Below are positions 46,587-56,277 of a stretch of 64,000 nucleotides of DNA, piece after piece. Each line of letters begins with the position of its first letter. Within the stretch, counting starts at the first letter, position 1. Origin of the DNA: Gammaproteobacteria bacterium (GTDB taxonomy: Bacteria > Pseudomonadota > Gammaproteobacteria > JAUZRS01); the NCBI GenBank assembly GCA_030949385.1, contig JAUZSP010000003.1, positions 124,001 through 188,000 on the forward strand. The letters are read 5' to 3'. Position numbers and translations under genes: made by a program. Under the pieces are notes generated by a model. It did no database searches and was not told the origin of the DNA. It worked only from the letters and a program-made list of their open reading frames with translations.

Positions 46587-49064
46587 CTAAAAAAGCTCTT
46601 CTTCTTGCAGCTCTTGACTCTCGTCTAAACGTGCAGCACCCATGGGAACAGACACCTCGTCGTTCTCCGCTTGAGCGTGTGGCGCATACTCTGAACGAAA
46701 ATGTTCAAACAAGGTTTTGCGCGCACTGGCTCCCGCTAAACCTCCCGTTTCAGCATCAATCAACATTGTCACCATACCATCTGGCTCCAGCAAACGATCC
46801 TCTTTCACCCCTTTAAGGGCAAAACGCATGTACTCAATCCACATCGGCAGAGCCGCTCGGCCACCGGTCTCTTTGGCTCCCAAGGGAATGTGTTTATCAA
46901 AGCCCACCCAAGCGGTCACGACCAAGTGACTGTTAAAACCGGAAAACCAAGCGTCATGTTGATCGTTGGTGGTGCCGGTTTTGCCACCCAAATCACGTCG
47001 ATTCAGTACTTTTGCTCTGACTGCCGTACCGTAACGCACCACATCCTGCAAAATCGTCCGCATAATAAAGGCATTACGCGCTTCGATCACCCGTGGTGCG
47101 TAATTAGGTTTCGGCTCTGACTCATTCGATTCAATTTCATCCAACACCGCCGCCTCAATCGACTCACCTGCGGCCTGAGCCGATGCGCGTTTTGCCGCCT
47201 CTTTCTCACACGGCAGACAGACCACCGCCGGATCAGCACGGTAAATGACCTCACCGTGCGCATCTTCAATGCGCTCAATGAAATACGGTTCCACCTTAAA
47301 CCCCCCATTGGCAAAGGTCGCATAGGCGGTCGCCAGCTGAATCGGTGTTACCGAGGCGCTTCCCAAGGCCAAGGAGAGGTTGCGTGGCAGATCCTTACGC
47401 TCAAAACCAAATCGCTCCACATAGTTCAGTGCGTAATCGACTCCGATGGCACGCAAAATACGAATCGAGACCAAATTCCGCGATTTGGCCAACGCCCAAC
47501 GCAGCCTCGTCGGGCCAAAAAATTTGCCACTGTAGTTTTCTGGTCGCCACGCCCCTTCCAGAGCAGAATCATTGACCACCACTGGCGCATCGTTAATCAG
47601 AGTCGCAGCGGTGTAGCCCTTCTCCAAGGCCGACGAATAGATAAAAGGTTTAAAATTGGAACCAGGCTGTCGCCAAGCTTGCATAACGCGGTTAAATTTA
47701 CTGCGTTGAAACTCAAAGCCACCAAGCAAAATCTGAATCGCGCCATTTTTCGGATTCAATGCCACCATCGCCCCTTCCACCTTGGGTAATTGCGCCAAAC
47801 GATACTCCCCCTCTTGATTGGCGTAGACGTAAATCAAATCACCCACCGCCACCACATCCGCAGGTTTTTTCGGACTCGGCCCGCGCCCTCTGCGCAGACG
47901 TTTACGCGCCCATTTCATGCCTTTCATCTTCAATTCAGCTGAATGACCCGTTTGAAATTGAATGCTCACCGCCTCTTTTTCAACAGCCGTCACCACCACC
48001 GGTAGAATCTTTTCAAAATGAGGGCGTGCCGCCAAGGCCAATTCTATGCCGTTCGGCTCCTGTAACTGCTCTGCGCTCAGCTGAGTAACGGCACCGATGT
48101 AGCCGTGCCGCTCTTCGTAAGCCAACAAGTTTTTACGCAACGCCCAAGTAGCCACCCGCTGCTGCTCCGCATTGATGGTGGTGTAAACCCGAAAACCTTG
48201 TGAATAGACCTCTTTTTTACCGTAATTTTTGCTGACCCAGTTGCGCACCATTTCACCCACATAACCCGCCTCCAGATCACTGGGGGCTTGATGACGTTGA
48301 GCCGTTACCGGTCGTGCTTTGGCCTCATCAAAATCGGTTTGACTGATCTTCTCCAGAGTCAACATACGCCCCAAGACGTAATTACGCCGAACCACAGCAC
48401 GTTTAGGATTGGTAATCGGATTATAACGGGAGGGTGCCTTAGGCAGACCGGCAATCATTGCCATCTCCGCCAAGCTCAAATCAGAGAGCGTTTTACCATA
48501 ATAAACTTGAGCCGCCGCTGCCACGCCATAAGAGCGATGACCTAGGAAAATTTTATTGAAATAGAGTTCAAGAATTTCGTTTTTTTCCAGTTCTTGCTCG
48601 ATTTTGAACGACAAGAAGATTTCATTAATTTTACGCAGATAGGTTTTTTCGCTGGAGAGGAAAAAATTACGCGCTACCTGCATGGTGATGGTGCTGCCCC
48701 CTTGACCTTTTTTACCGGTTTTTATCAGGTGTGCCACCGCCCGTAAGATGCCTTGATAATCCACCCCAGGGTGCTCATAAAACCGGTCGTCTTCGGAGGC
48801 CAAAAAGGCATCAATCAGCCGTTGTGGGGTTGTTTCAATCTTCAAAGGAATACGGCGTTTATTGCCGTATTCGGCAATCAAAACGCCTTCTTTGCTGTAA
48901 ACCCGCAGCGGTTCTTGCAACTGCACCTCTCGCAAGCGATCCACCGAGGGTAAACTGGGAGAAAGATAAACATAAAGCCCCACCAGACCAATCAAAGAGG
49001 CGGTCAGACCAGCAAACAGCGCACCCAACAAACCCTTTGCAACAACAGCGAAAAACGTACCCAT
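46587..49064 (-). CDS. mrcA: Penicillin-binding protein 1A
   Basis: An 825-residue bifunctional peptidoglycan synthase. One N-terminal helix is followed by the GT51 glycosyltransferase domain (SEDDRFYEHPGVDYQGI, GGSTITMQVARNFFLS, KILELYFNKI-like region) and the OB-like insert typical of PBP1A. The transpeptidase domain has SNFK (catalytic Ser), KSRN and KTGTTN. The acidic C-terminal tail (DESQELQEEELF) is normal for the family. Divergent from the cytochrome gene; the mrcA / pilMNOPQ arrangement matches many gammaproteobacteria. Confidence 0.96.
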   Translation of the reverse strand: MGTFFAVVAKGLLGALFAGLTASLIGLVGLYVYLSPSLPSVDRLREVQLQEPLRVYSKEGVLIAEYGNKRRIPLKIETTPQRLIDAFLASEDDRFYEHPGVDYQGILRAVAHLIKTGKKGQGGSTITMQVARNFFLSSEKTYLRKINEIFLSFKIEQELEKNEILELYFNKIFLGHRSYGVAAAAQVYYGKTLSDLSLAEMAMIAGLPKAPSRYNPITNPKRAVVRRNYVLGRMLTLEKISQTDFDEAKARPVTAQRHQAPSDLEAGYVGEMVRNWVSKNYGKKEVYSQGFRVYTTINAEQQRVATWALRKNLLAYEERHGYIGAVTQLSAEQLQEPNGIELALAARPHFEKILPVVVTAVEKEAVSIQFQTGHSAELKMKGMKWARKRLRRGRGPSPKKPADVVAVGDLIYVYANQEGEYRLAQLPKVEGAMVALNPKNGAIQILLGGFEFQRSKFNRVMQAWRQPGSNFKPFIYSSALEKGYTAATLINDAPVVVNDSALEGAWRPENYSGKFFGPTRLRWALAKSRNLVSIRILRAIGVDYALNYVERFGFERKDLPRNLSLALGSASVTPIQLATAYATFANGGFKVEPYFIERIEDAHGEVIYRADPAVVCLPCEKEAAKRASAQAAGESIEAAVLDEIESNESEPKPNYAPRVIEARNAFIMRTILQDVVRYGTAVRAKVLNRRDLGGKTGTTNDQHDAWFSGFNSHLVVTAWVGFDKHIPLGAKETGGRAALPMWIEYMRFALKGVKEDRLLEPDGMVTMLIDAETGGLAGASARKTLFEHFRSEYAPHAQAENDEVSVPMGAARLDESQELQEEELF

Positions 49065-49282
49065 TCAAACAACACCCTGTATAGTTCGCACCTCTCCATG
49101 GAGAGCCAAATTCGACTTAAAGTCGGCCATTGTATGCCTTTTATGCGAGAATACCGATTGATATTTCGCAATGGCAGATTAACCCAATAAGAGTATCCTT
49201 CTTCCGTTTGGCTAGGATAGCCTATGTCGTTTTCAGTAAGGAAAAACAGATAAAAGCCACCCACTTTGGAGGAAATAACCCA

Positions 49283-49879
49283 ATGAAACACCTTTTTACC
49301 ACCTTTGCCCTGCTGTTATTGAGCATAAGCAGCACCAACGCTTGGTCACAAACCGGCGAAGAGATCAATAAAAAATGCGCCCTCTGCCACGGCGTTTGGT
49401 CACAAGGCATTATCGGTGGACTCTACCCCCGTCTGGCCGGTTTGAATAAAGAATATCTGGTTAAAGCGATCACAGACTACAAGACCGGCGTTCGTCAAGA
49501 TAACTCGATGAACATCATCGGTGGCATCTTGAGCATGGGTGATCAGGACATCGAAAAAATTTCTCAATACCTCTCCGGTATTGATCTCAGCGAAAAGGCA
49601 CCCTTGCAAATCCCCACACTCGCGGGCAACGTCAACAAGGGTAAAAAACTCTATCGCAGCGATTGCAAAACCTGTCATGGCAAGAAAGGCGAAGGCAAAC
49701 CGAAAAAAGATTCACCTTCACTGGCAGGTCAATACAGCGGTTATTTAGCCAAACAGATCACCGATTTCAGAAATAAAGTTCGTCATCACGACAACGATGA
49801 AGACGATGAAACCTTTGATGACTTCAGCCCCACTCAATTCCAAGACATGTTGGCTTTTATCTCAACACTGGACGACTAA
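49283..49879 (+). CDS. Periplasmic dihaem cytochrome c (c4-like)
   Basis: A 198-residue protein with a signal peptide (FTTFALLLLSISSTNAWS) and two CxxCH sites: Cys32-Ala-Leu-Cys35-His36 and Cys128-Lys-Thr-Cys131-His132. The two halves each follow the class I pattern (PRLAGLNKEYLVKAITDYKTG, PSLAGQYSGYLAKQITDFRNK), so it arose by duplication like cytochrome c4. A His/Asp/Glu-rich stretch (HHDNDEDDETFDD) lies near the end. GGAGG precedes the ATG at 49283, which rejects a longer frame from 49130. It probably carries electrons to a terminal oxidase; the DUF302 gene 15 bp later may be a partner. Confidence 0.88.
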   Translation: MKHLFTTFALLLLSISSTNAWSQTGEEINKKCALCHGVWSQGIIGGLYPRLAGLNKEYLVKAITDYKTGVRQDNSMNIIGGILSMGDQDIEKISQYLSGIDLSEKAPLQIPTLAGNVNKGKKLYRSDCKTCHGKKGEGKPKKDSPSLAGQYSGYLAKQITDFRNKVRHHDNDEDDETFDDFSPTQFQDMLAFISTLDD

Positions 49880-49894
49880 ACCGAGGATCCTAAA

Positions 49895-50404
49895 ATGAAA
49901 ACAATAACCGCTCTACTCGCTACTGGCCTGTTGTTGGTCACCAGCCTTGTTGCTGCAGCCGAACCCAAACCGCCCATTATTGAGATCTACGATATTGGTC
50001 AAACGGTGGTCAAACTCTCCTTGCAAGAAGGCGTAAGCCCTGAAGATGCCGTTGAAGCGATGCTCTCCCGTGCTGCCGAAGTTAATATGCGTCAAGTGGG
50101 TCGCCTTCAAGTATCAAAAGAGCTGAAATCACGCGGTGTCGAAAGCAGACATTTAGAAATCTTCCAATTCTGTAACCCCGAAGATGCCGCCAAAATGGTC
50201 GCCTTCAACCCCATCTACGCCGCCTACATGCCCTGTCGCATCGCGCTGGTTGAAGATGAAAACAACCAATTTTGGTTGTTGACCCTCAATCTGGACATCT
50301 TGATCAACAAAGTCGCACTGCCCGATGATCTGCGTCGCATCGCCACCAGCGTCAATGGTGCCATTCTCGAAATCATGAGCTCTGCCAGCACCGGCGAATT
50401 CTAA
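49895..50404 (+). CDS. Exported DUF302 family protein
   Basis: A 169-residue protein with a signal peptide (LLATGLLLVTSLVAAAE) and a DUF302 core: EIFQFCNPEDAAKMVAFNPIYAAYMPCRIALVED. Two Cys (FQFC and YMPC) in the core may coordinate a metal or form a disulfide. DUF302 proteins are common beside sulfur-oxidation and cytochrome genes, but no activity is established. GAGGATC precedes the ATG. Confidence 0.85.
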   Translation: MKTITALLATGLLLVTSLVAAAEPKPPIIEIYDIGQTVVKLSLQEGVSPEDAVEAMLSRAAEVNMRQVGRLQVSKELKSRGVESRHLEIFQFCNPEDAAKMVAFNPIYAAYMPCRIALVEDENNQFWLLTLNLDILINKVALPDDLRRIATSVNGAILEIMSSASTGEF

Positions 50405-50725
50405 CTCGGTCACTGTCCGCGAACCGGTTCTCGGTTCGCACAGTTCAACAATCTCCAGCCCAGAAACAAGGCAGCCGCACAACAAAGAATATAAAGACCA
50501 ACCAACCTCTCAAAACGCCATCCAGTAATTTCCCTAAGCAAACAATATCCTGTATGTTCATGTTTCGTCGTTTTTAAGAGTGAAAAATGGTTTTGTTGAA
50601 AACAGTTACTTTTATTTCATCGAAGCAGCCACTAGGCTAGTATTCTTAGAAACTTGCGGCTATTATTTAAACCATATTCTTAACTTTCAATAGCACTAAT
50701 TGTTCGAGCACGTAGGGAAAAATCT
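50405..50725. other. Intergenic region upstream of pilM with a strong hairpin
   Basis: About 320 bases. ACTGT-CC-GCGAACCG pairs with CGGTTCGC-ACAGT (50412-50444), a stable stem without a T tract, just after the DUF302 stop. The remaining sequence is AT-rich and should hold the pilMNOPQ promoter. No gene was recognised. Confidence 0.5.
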
Positions 50726-51787
50726 GTGTTCCTATTCAGGCAAAAAACGCCTCCGATGGTCGGTTTAGACATCAGCTCCACCTCCGTAAAGCTGATTGAA
50801 CTGAGCCGTTCTGGTAACTCATTTCGGATCGAAAGTCATGCAGTCGAACCGCTGCCACTGAATGCGGTCACCGAAAAAACCATCCAAGACGTGGAAGCCG
50901 TGGGCGAATGCATCAAACGCACAGTGAAAAAATCGGGCACCCGCGCCAAGATCGCCGCTGTCGCTGTTTCCGGCTCTGCGGTGATCACCAAAGTCATCAC
51001 CATGCCCATCGCTCTAAGCGACAAAGAGATGGAAACCCAAATCCAATTGGAAGCCGATCAATACATTCCCTATCCACTGGATGAGATCAACCTCGATTTT
51101 GAGATCATCGGTCCAACAGAAAACAACCCTGAAACCGTCGATGTTTTACTCGCTGCCTCCAAGAGCGAAAACGTCGAAATGCGCTCCGCAGCCGTCAATA
51201 TTGGTGGGCTCACCACCAAAGTAATCGACGTCGAGCCCTACACCATTGAACACAGTTACCGACTGTTAAAAGATCAACTGCCCGCCGAAGTCAAAGACAA
51301 GTCCATCGCCATTATTGATATTGGCGCCACCATGAGCAGCCTCAATGTTATCTCTGGCAACCAGCTCATCTACACCCGTGAACAGCCTTTTGGCGGTAAA
51401 TTACTCACTGAACAAATTATGCGTCGCTACGGACTCTCTTATGAAGATGCCGGACGGGTCAAAAAAATAGGCGGTTTGCCTGACAACTACGAACCAGAAA
51501 TTTTAGAGCCGTTCAAAACCACGCTGGCGCAACAGGTCAACCGTTTTATTCAGTTCTATTTTTCCGCCGGAGATCACAACGGCATTGACCAACTGATGCT
51601 GGCGGGCGGCTGTTCCTCCATTCCAGGCATTGACGAATTCATCGAAGCCCAAATCGGAACCCCGACCAGTATTGCCAATCCTTTTTCTGGTATGCCCATT
51701 GCGCCAAAGGTGCATCGACAGCGTCTTAACGCCGATGCACCGTCCTTGCTCATCTCCTGTGGTCTAGCACTGCGAGGCTTTGACTGA
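50726..51787 (+). CDS. pilM: Type IV pilus inner-membrane platform protein PilM
   Basis: A 353-residue actin-like (FtsA-fold) cytoplasmic protein that binds the PilN N-terminus. PMVGLDISSTSVKLIELS, IIDIGATMSSLNVI and LAGGCSSIPGIDEFI are the nucleotide-fold motifs. The start is a GTG at 50726 with AGGGA upstream. First gene of pilMNOPQ; it overlaps pilN by one base (TGATG). Confidence 0.95.
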   Translation: MFLFRQKTPPMVGLDISSTSVKLIELSRSGNSFRIESHAVEPLPLNAVTEKTIQDVEAVGECIKRTVKKSGTRAKIAAVAVSGSAVITKVITMPIALSDKEMETQIQLEADQYIPYPLDEINLDFEIIGPTENNPETVDVLLAASKSENVEMRSAAVNIGGLTTKVIDVEPYTIEHSYRLLKDQLPAEVKDKSIAIIDIGATMSSLNVISGNQLIYTREQPFGGKLLTEQIMRRYGLSYEDAGRVKKIGGLPDNYEPEILEPFKTTLAQQVNRFIQFYFSAGDHNGIDQLMLAGGCSSIPGIDEFIEAQIGTPTSIANPFSGMPIAPKVHRQRLNADAPSLLISCGLALRGFD

Positions 51788-52344
51788 TGGCACAGATCAA
51801 CCTTCTGCCGTGGCGCGAAGAACAGCGCAAACAACAAAGCAAAGAATTTACCTTACACGCGCTGTTGGCAGCCGTATTCTGTTTTGCCTTGGTGCTGTAC
51901 GCTCAATTCCACATCAGCGGCATGTTGCAACAGCAAAACAACCGCAACCAGTATCTGGAGCTGGAAACTCAAAAACTGCTTTCGCAACTCAACGAGATCA
52001 AAAATCTGGAAAACACCAAGAAAAAACTGCTCTCCCGCATGGACATCATTCAACGCCTGCAAATCCGTCGCCCACAAGTGGTGCACCTGTTTCACGAACT
52101 CTCCGACACTCTGCCCAATGGCTCCTACCTGCGCAGCATAAAACAGAAGGGTAATACCATCACCCTAGAGGGTCTAGCAGAGTCCAATGCGCGTGTATCA
52201 GCTTACATGCGCAATCTCAGTGCTTCAGACTGGCTGACGGCACCGCGCTTAGAGGTAATTGAAGCGGATAAAAACGAACGCATCAGCTATTTTAAACTGC
52301 ACCTACAACAGTCTGCCCCCGGCATGAATACGGAGGTGCAATAA
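51787..52344 (+). CDS. pilN: Type IV pilus assembly protein PilN
   Basis: A 185-residue bitopic inner-membrane protein. The N-terminal INLLPWREEQRKQQSKEF motif is the PilM-binding peptide. One transmembrane helix follows (LLAAVFCFALVLYA), then a coiled coil and a small ferredoxin-like periplasmic domain (LRSIKQKGNTITLEGLAESN). Forms the alignment complex with PilO. Confidence 0.95.
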   Translation: MAQINLLPWREEQRKQQSKEFTLHALLAAVFCFALVLYAQFHISGMLQQQNNRNQYLELETQKLLSQLNEIKNLENTKKKLLSRMDIIQRLQIRRPQVVHLFHELSDTLPNGSYLRSIKQKGNTITLEGLAESNARVSAYMRNLSASDWLTAPRLEVIEADKNERISYFKLHLQQSAPGMNTEVQ

Positions 52345-52347
52345 GTC

Positions 52348-52962
52348 ATGGACATTGGAAAAATTCTACAAGACATCAATAATTTTGATCTGGCTGACCT
52401 AAAACAGATTGGCAGTGCGCCAGCAGCAGCACGGATTTCAGTGATTGTTTTTCTTTGTGCTGGGGTAATCGCACTGGGTATCTGGTTACTGATTATTCCT
52501 CAAATAGATCAGTTAAAGATACTGCAAGATCAGGAAAAAAGTTTAAAAACAAAATTCAGTATCATTCATAATAAATCATCTAATTTAGAGGCTTACAGAG
52601 TTCAGCTGGATGAGATGAAAATCTCTTTCGGAGCCATGTTGCGTCAACTGCCTGATACCACCGACATTGAAAGTCTATTAATTGATCTGTCACAAACCAG
52701 CGTCGCCAGCGGTCTGGAAGTTCGATTTTTCAAACCAGGCAACGAACAGCACAAAGAATTTTACGCCCAACACCCCATTGAGTTAAGTGTGATTGGAAGC
52801 TATCATCAATTTGGTAGTTTTATCAGTGGCTTAGCATCACTGCCTCGCATCATTACTATCCATAATATCTCCATATCTAACGCAGACAAATCCGCCCCTG
52901 GTAAATTAAAAATGGAATTGACTGCGATGACCTACCGTTATCTGGATGAGGGTAAAAAATGA
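52348..52962 (+). CDS. pilO: Type IV pilus assembly protein PilO
   Basis: A 204-residue PilN partner: one transmembrane helix (RISVIVFLCAGVIALGIWLLI), a coiled coil (LKILQDQEKSLKTKFSIIHNK), and the family periplasmic part with LRQLPDTTDIESLLIDLSQ, HPIELSVIGSYHQFGSFISGLASLPRI. Three bases after pilN; overlaps pilP by four. Confidence 0.95.
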   Translation: MDIGKILQDINNFDLADLKQIGSAPAAARISVIVFLCAGVIALGIWLLIIPQIDQLKILQDQEKSLKTKFSIIHNKSSNLEAYRVQLDEMKISFGAMLRQLPDTTDIESLLIDLSQTSVASGLEVRFFKPGNEQHKEFYAQHPIELSVIGSYHQFGSFISGLASLPRIITIHNISISNADKSAPGKLKMELTAMTYRYLDEGKK

Positions 52963-53471
52963 TCTCTCGCCTCTTAATTACAGTGATAAGCCTACTCATC
53001 CTTACCGGCTGCATCGACAGCACCGCAGATCTGGAAAACTTTGTCGCCGAAACCCAAAAAAGACAGCGCAGTTTTGTTGACCCCCTGCCCGAATTTGTTC
53101 CCTACCAAAGCTTCACCTATCATGCTGAAGTTCTACGCGACCCCTTTGTCTCTCAGCAACAGAGCCAAAGCAAAAAATCCGTGGACAACGGCATTACACC
53201 GGATGCACAAAGACGCAAAGAGCCTCTGGAACAGTTCCCCTTAGACACCCTAAAAATGGTTGGTATTTTGGAACAAAATCAAACGAACTGGGGGCTAATT
53301 CAAGCCCCTGACGGCACCATCCACAAAGTCTTGGCCGGTAACCACCTCGGTGAGAATGACGGTAAAATCATCTCCGTGAGTGAACAAAAAATCAGCATAA
53401 AAGAGATCGTCAACGACGGTTTGGGTAATTATGTTTCACGTAATGCCGCCTTGGTAATGGGCAATGAATAA
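52959..53471 (+). CDS. pilP: Type IV pilus lipoprotein PilP
   Basis: A 170-residue lipoprotein with lipobox LLILTGC (Cys18). The C-terminal beta domain shows LDTLKMVGILEQNQTNWGLIQAPDGTIHKVLAGNHLG, which links PilNO to the PilQ secretin. The middle is a flexible, Gln/Lys-rich linker. ATGA overlap with pilO. Confidence 0.94.
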   Translation: MISRLLITVISLLILTGCIDSTADLENFVAETQKRQRSFVDPLPEFVPYQSFTYHAEVLRDPFVSQQQSQSKKSVDNGITPDAQRRKEPLEQFPLDTLKMVGILEQNQTNWGLIQAPDGTIHKVLAGNHLGENDGKIISVSEQKISIKEIVNDGLGNYVSRNAALVMGNE

Positions 53472-53487
53472 AAAACGGAGAAACGGT

Positions 53488-55668
53488 ATGACTCCCACTC
53501 TAGCAATAGAAACATGGACTTCAAGCCACAAAACAAACAGACAAAAACGCATTTTAGGCTCAATCTTATTCCTATTTAGCGCACTACTGCTGGTTCTTAC
53601 CTCGATAAACAGCACTCATGCTGCCAGTAGCAATACTCTGCAAAAAATAAGTTATTCCACCTTAACCGGCAATCGACTGCAAATTGCCCTACAGATGACA
53701 CATCCTCCATCCACTCCTCAAGGTTTTACCATCGATAATCCAGCCAGAATCACTCTGGATCTGGCCGATACAAAAAACGGCCTGAAAAAACGCCTTATCC
53801 CAATCGGCGTTGGTGTTGTACGCTCCATCAATACCGTAGAAGCCAGTGGCCGCAGCCGAGTGGTCATAAACCTCAATAAACTCACACCCTATAAAACCCA
53901 CATTGATGGCAACACACTCTACTTAACCTTAGATACCGGCACACGCGGTGCCAACCAACGCCAAAACAACAACAAAACCATCACCACCAGTCGCCAAATA
54001 GATAAAACAGCGCCCACCAGCATGGCTCCACCCGCCATCTTGCGTAGTATTCACAATATCAACTTTCGACGCGGCGCTGACGGCGAAGGGCGGATTATTA
54101 TCAAATTATCCGAAGCAGGCATTCCAATGGACGTTAACGAAGAGAACGGCCGAATTGTTATCGACTTTCTCGGCACCGGTGTACCACAGAAGTTAGTCCG
54201 TCGCCTCAATGTACTGGATTTTGCCACCCCTGTTAAACACATTGACGTTATGAATCGTGGCAACAATGCCCGCCTTATTATCAGCCCCATCAACCAAGAA
54301 TACGAACAACTTGCCTATCAATCCGATGACCTATTTACCCTCGAGCTGAGGCCCATTAGCAAACGCGCGCTGGAAAAGAAGAACAAAGAAAAATTTGGTT
54401 ACACCGGCAAACGTCTGTCGCTCAACTTCCAAGACATCGAAGTGCGTGCCGTACTGCAACTGTTGGCCGACTTCACCGAGCTCAATATCGTCGTCAGCGA
54501 CACCGTAACCGGTCGTCTAACCTTGCGGCTGAAAAATGTGCCTTGGGATCAAGCCCTAGACATCATTCTCAAGAGCAAAGGATTGGGTGTGCGTAAAAAT
54601 GGCAACGTTTTATTGGTTGCACCCAACGAAGAAATCGCTACCCGAGAAAAATTAGAGCTGGAAGCCCTGCAACAAGTGGAAGAGCTCGCACCACTCAAAA
54701 CCGAATTTATCCAGATCAACTACGCCAAAGCGGCTGAAATCGCTGCAATGCTAAAATCCAAAGAGAGCAGCCTGCTCTCCACCAGAGGTAATGTCAGCGT
54801 CGATCCACGCACCAACACCTTGTTGGTACACGACACCGCAGAAAAACTCAATGAAATTCGTGGTTTGGTGGTCAAGCTCGACATTCCCGTACGACAGGTT
54901 TTGATCGAATCCCGCATTGTCATCGCCAGCAACGATTTTGGTAAAGAACTCGGTGTGCGTTTTGGGGTGCATCAAAACGATCTGTTCAGCACCGGTTCCA
55001 CTGGAGGTACTCTCATTACCTCCAGTTCAAATACCGTCACCGAATTTTCTAAAAATGAAGCCCTCACGTCGCCAGACCGTTTTAATGTCAATTTGCCTGT
55101 GGCAAATGCAGCAGGCTCCATCGCCTTAGCGCTGGCCAAACTTCCCTTTGGCACTCTGCTGGAGCTGGAACTCTCCGCCATGCAAGCCGAAGGTCGTGGT
55201 GAAGTCGTCTCCAGTCCGAGAGTCATTACTGCCAACCAAAAAGAAGCGTTGATTGAACAAGGGGTTGAAATCCCCTATCTGGAATCCTCCTCCAGTGGGG
55301 CCGCGACCATCACCTTCCGTAAAGCGGTGTTGAGCCTAAAAGTAACCCCACAAATTACCCCCGATGACCATGTGATTATGGATCTTCAAGTTAACAAAGA
55401 CAGCGTTGGAGAAATTTTTGAAGGGGTTCCCAGCATCGATACCCGCGAAGTGAAAACACAGGTCTTGGTCAACAACGGTGAAACCGTCGTACTTGGCGGC
55501 ATCTATGAACAGAGCAACACTCATCAAGTCAACCGCATCCCCTTTTTCTCTGAACTGCCTCTTATCGGCGGCCTGTTCAAAAAAACCCTAGTTCAGGATC
55601 AGAAAAACGAACTGCTGGTGTTTGTCACTCCAAAAATTGTCAAAAACAGCGTCGGCCTAAACTACTGA
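53488..55668 (+). CDS. pilQ: Type IV pilus secretin PilQ
   Basis: A ~726-residue outer-membrane secretin. After the signal peptide come AMIN domains (LQIALQMTHPPSTPQGFTI and INFRRGADGEGRIIIKLSE), an STN/N0 domain (SLNFQDIEVRAVLQLLADF), an N1/KH-like domain (LLSTRGNVSVDPRTNTLLV) and the secretin core, ending with NNGETVVLGGIYEQ and RIPFFSELPLIGGLFKK. The ATG at 53488 has GGAG eight bases before it; the ATG at 53464, inside pilP, is less likely. Last of pilMNOPQ; aroK follows. Confidence 0.94.
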   Translation: MTPTLAIETWTSSHKTNRQKRILGSILFLFSALLLVLTSINSTHAASSNTLQKISYSTLTGNRLQIALQMTHPPSTPQGFTIDNPARITLDLADTKNGLKKRLIPIGVGVVRSINTVEASGRSRVVINLNKLTPYKTHIDGNTLYLTLDTGTRGANQRQNNNKTITTSRQIDKTAPTSMAPPAILRSIHNINFRRGADGEGRIIIKLSEAGIPMDVNEENGRIVIDFLGTGVPQKLVRRLNVLDFATPVKHIDVMNRGNNARLIISPINQEYEQLAYQSDDLFTLELRPISKRALEKKNKEKFGYTGKRLSLNFQDIEVRAVLQLLADFTELNIVVSDTVTGRLTLRLKNVPWDQALDIILKSKGLGVRKNGNVLLVAPNEEIATREKLELEALQQVEELAPLKTEFIQINYAKAAEIAAMLKSKESSLLSTRGNVSVDPRTNTLLVHDTAEKLNEIRGLVVKLDIPVRQVLIESRIVIASNDFGKELGVRFGVHQNDLFSTGSTGGTLITSSSNTVTEFSKNEALTSPDRFNVNLPVANAAGSIALALAKLPFGTLLELELSAMQAEGRGEVVSSPRVITANQKEALIEQGVEIPYLESSSSGAATITFRKAVLSLKVTPQITPDDHVIMDLQVNKDSVGEIFEGVPSIDTREVKTQVLVNNGETVVLGGIYEQSNTHQVNRIPFFSELPLIGGLFKKTLVQDQKNELLVFVTPKIVKNSVGLNY

Positions 55669-55707
55669 CACCCACTTACATCAGACATCGTTAAACTAAG
55701 TTTTCCT

Positions 55708-56220
55708 ATGATTAAACCCTACAATCGTCTCTTTTTAATCGGCCCTATGGGGGCTGGTAAAACCACCATTGGCCGTCAACTGGCGCGCAAACTCAACTAC
55801 CAATTTGTCGACAGCGACAAAGAGCTGGAGACTCGGGCAGGGGTTGATATTGCCACCATCTTTGAATTCGAAGGCGAAGAAGGCTTTAGAAAACGCGAAC
55901 AACACTTAATCAATGAATTAAGTCAACACTCTGAAACCGTACTCGCCACTGGCGGTGGCGCAATTTTGAAACCCAACAATCGTAAAGTTTTACGCTCGCG
56001 GGGGTTGGTCATTTACCTTTCGGTCTCCATCGAACATCAGCTGGAACGTACCGGACGAGACAACAAACGACCGTTGTTGCAGACAGACGACCCGCGTAAA
56101 ACCCTCGAAACCTTGCAGACCATTCGCGCGCCTCTCTACGAAGAGCTGGCCGACCTCACCATCTCCACCGATCAAGGTAACAGCCGCTCAATACTGAATC
56201 AGATCATCAAGCAGCTGTAA
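55708..56220 (+). CDS. aroK: Shikimate kinase AroK
   Basis: A 170-residue P-loop kinase of aromatic amino acid synthesis. Walker A GPMGAGKTTIGRQLA, the shikimate-binding DSDKELETRAG with FEFEGEEGFRKRE, TGGGA, and the lid RDNKRPLL are intact. Normal length and normal place between pilQ and aroB. Confidence 0.97.
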   Translation: MIKPYNRLFLIGPMGAGKTTIGRQLARKLNYQFVDSDKELETRAGVDIATIFEFEGEEGFRKREQHLINELSQHSETVLATGGGAILKPNNRKVLRSRGLVIYLSVSIEHQLERTGRDNKRPLLQTDDPRKTLETLQTIRAPLYEELADLTISTDQGNSRSILNQIIKQL

Positions 56221-56277
56221 AATGGTGGGGACTCCGTTTACAATCGTAATATTCTCAAAACAGATTCGCCATCGCCC

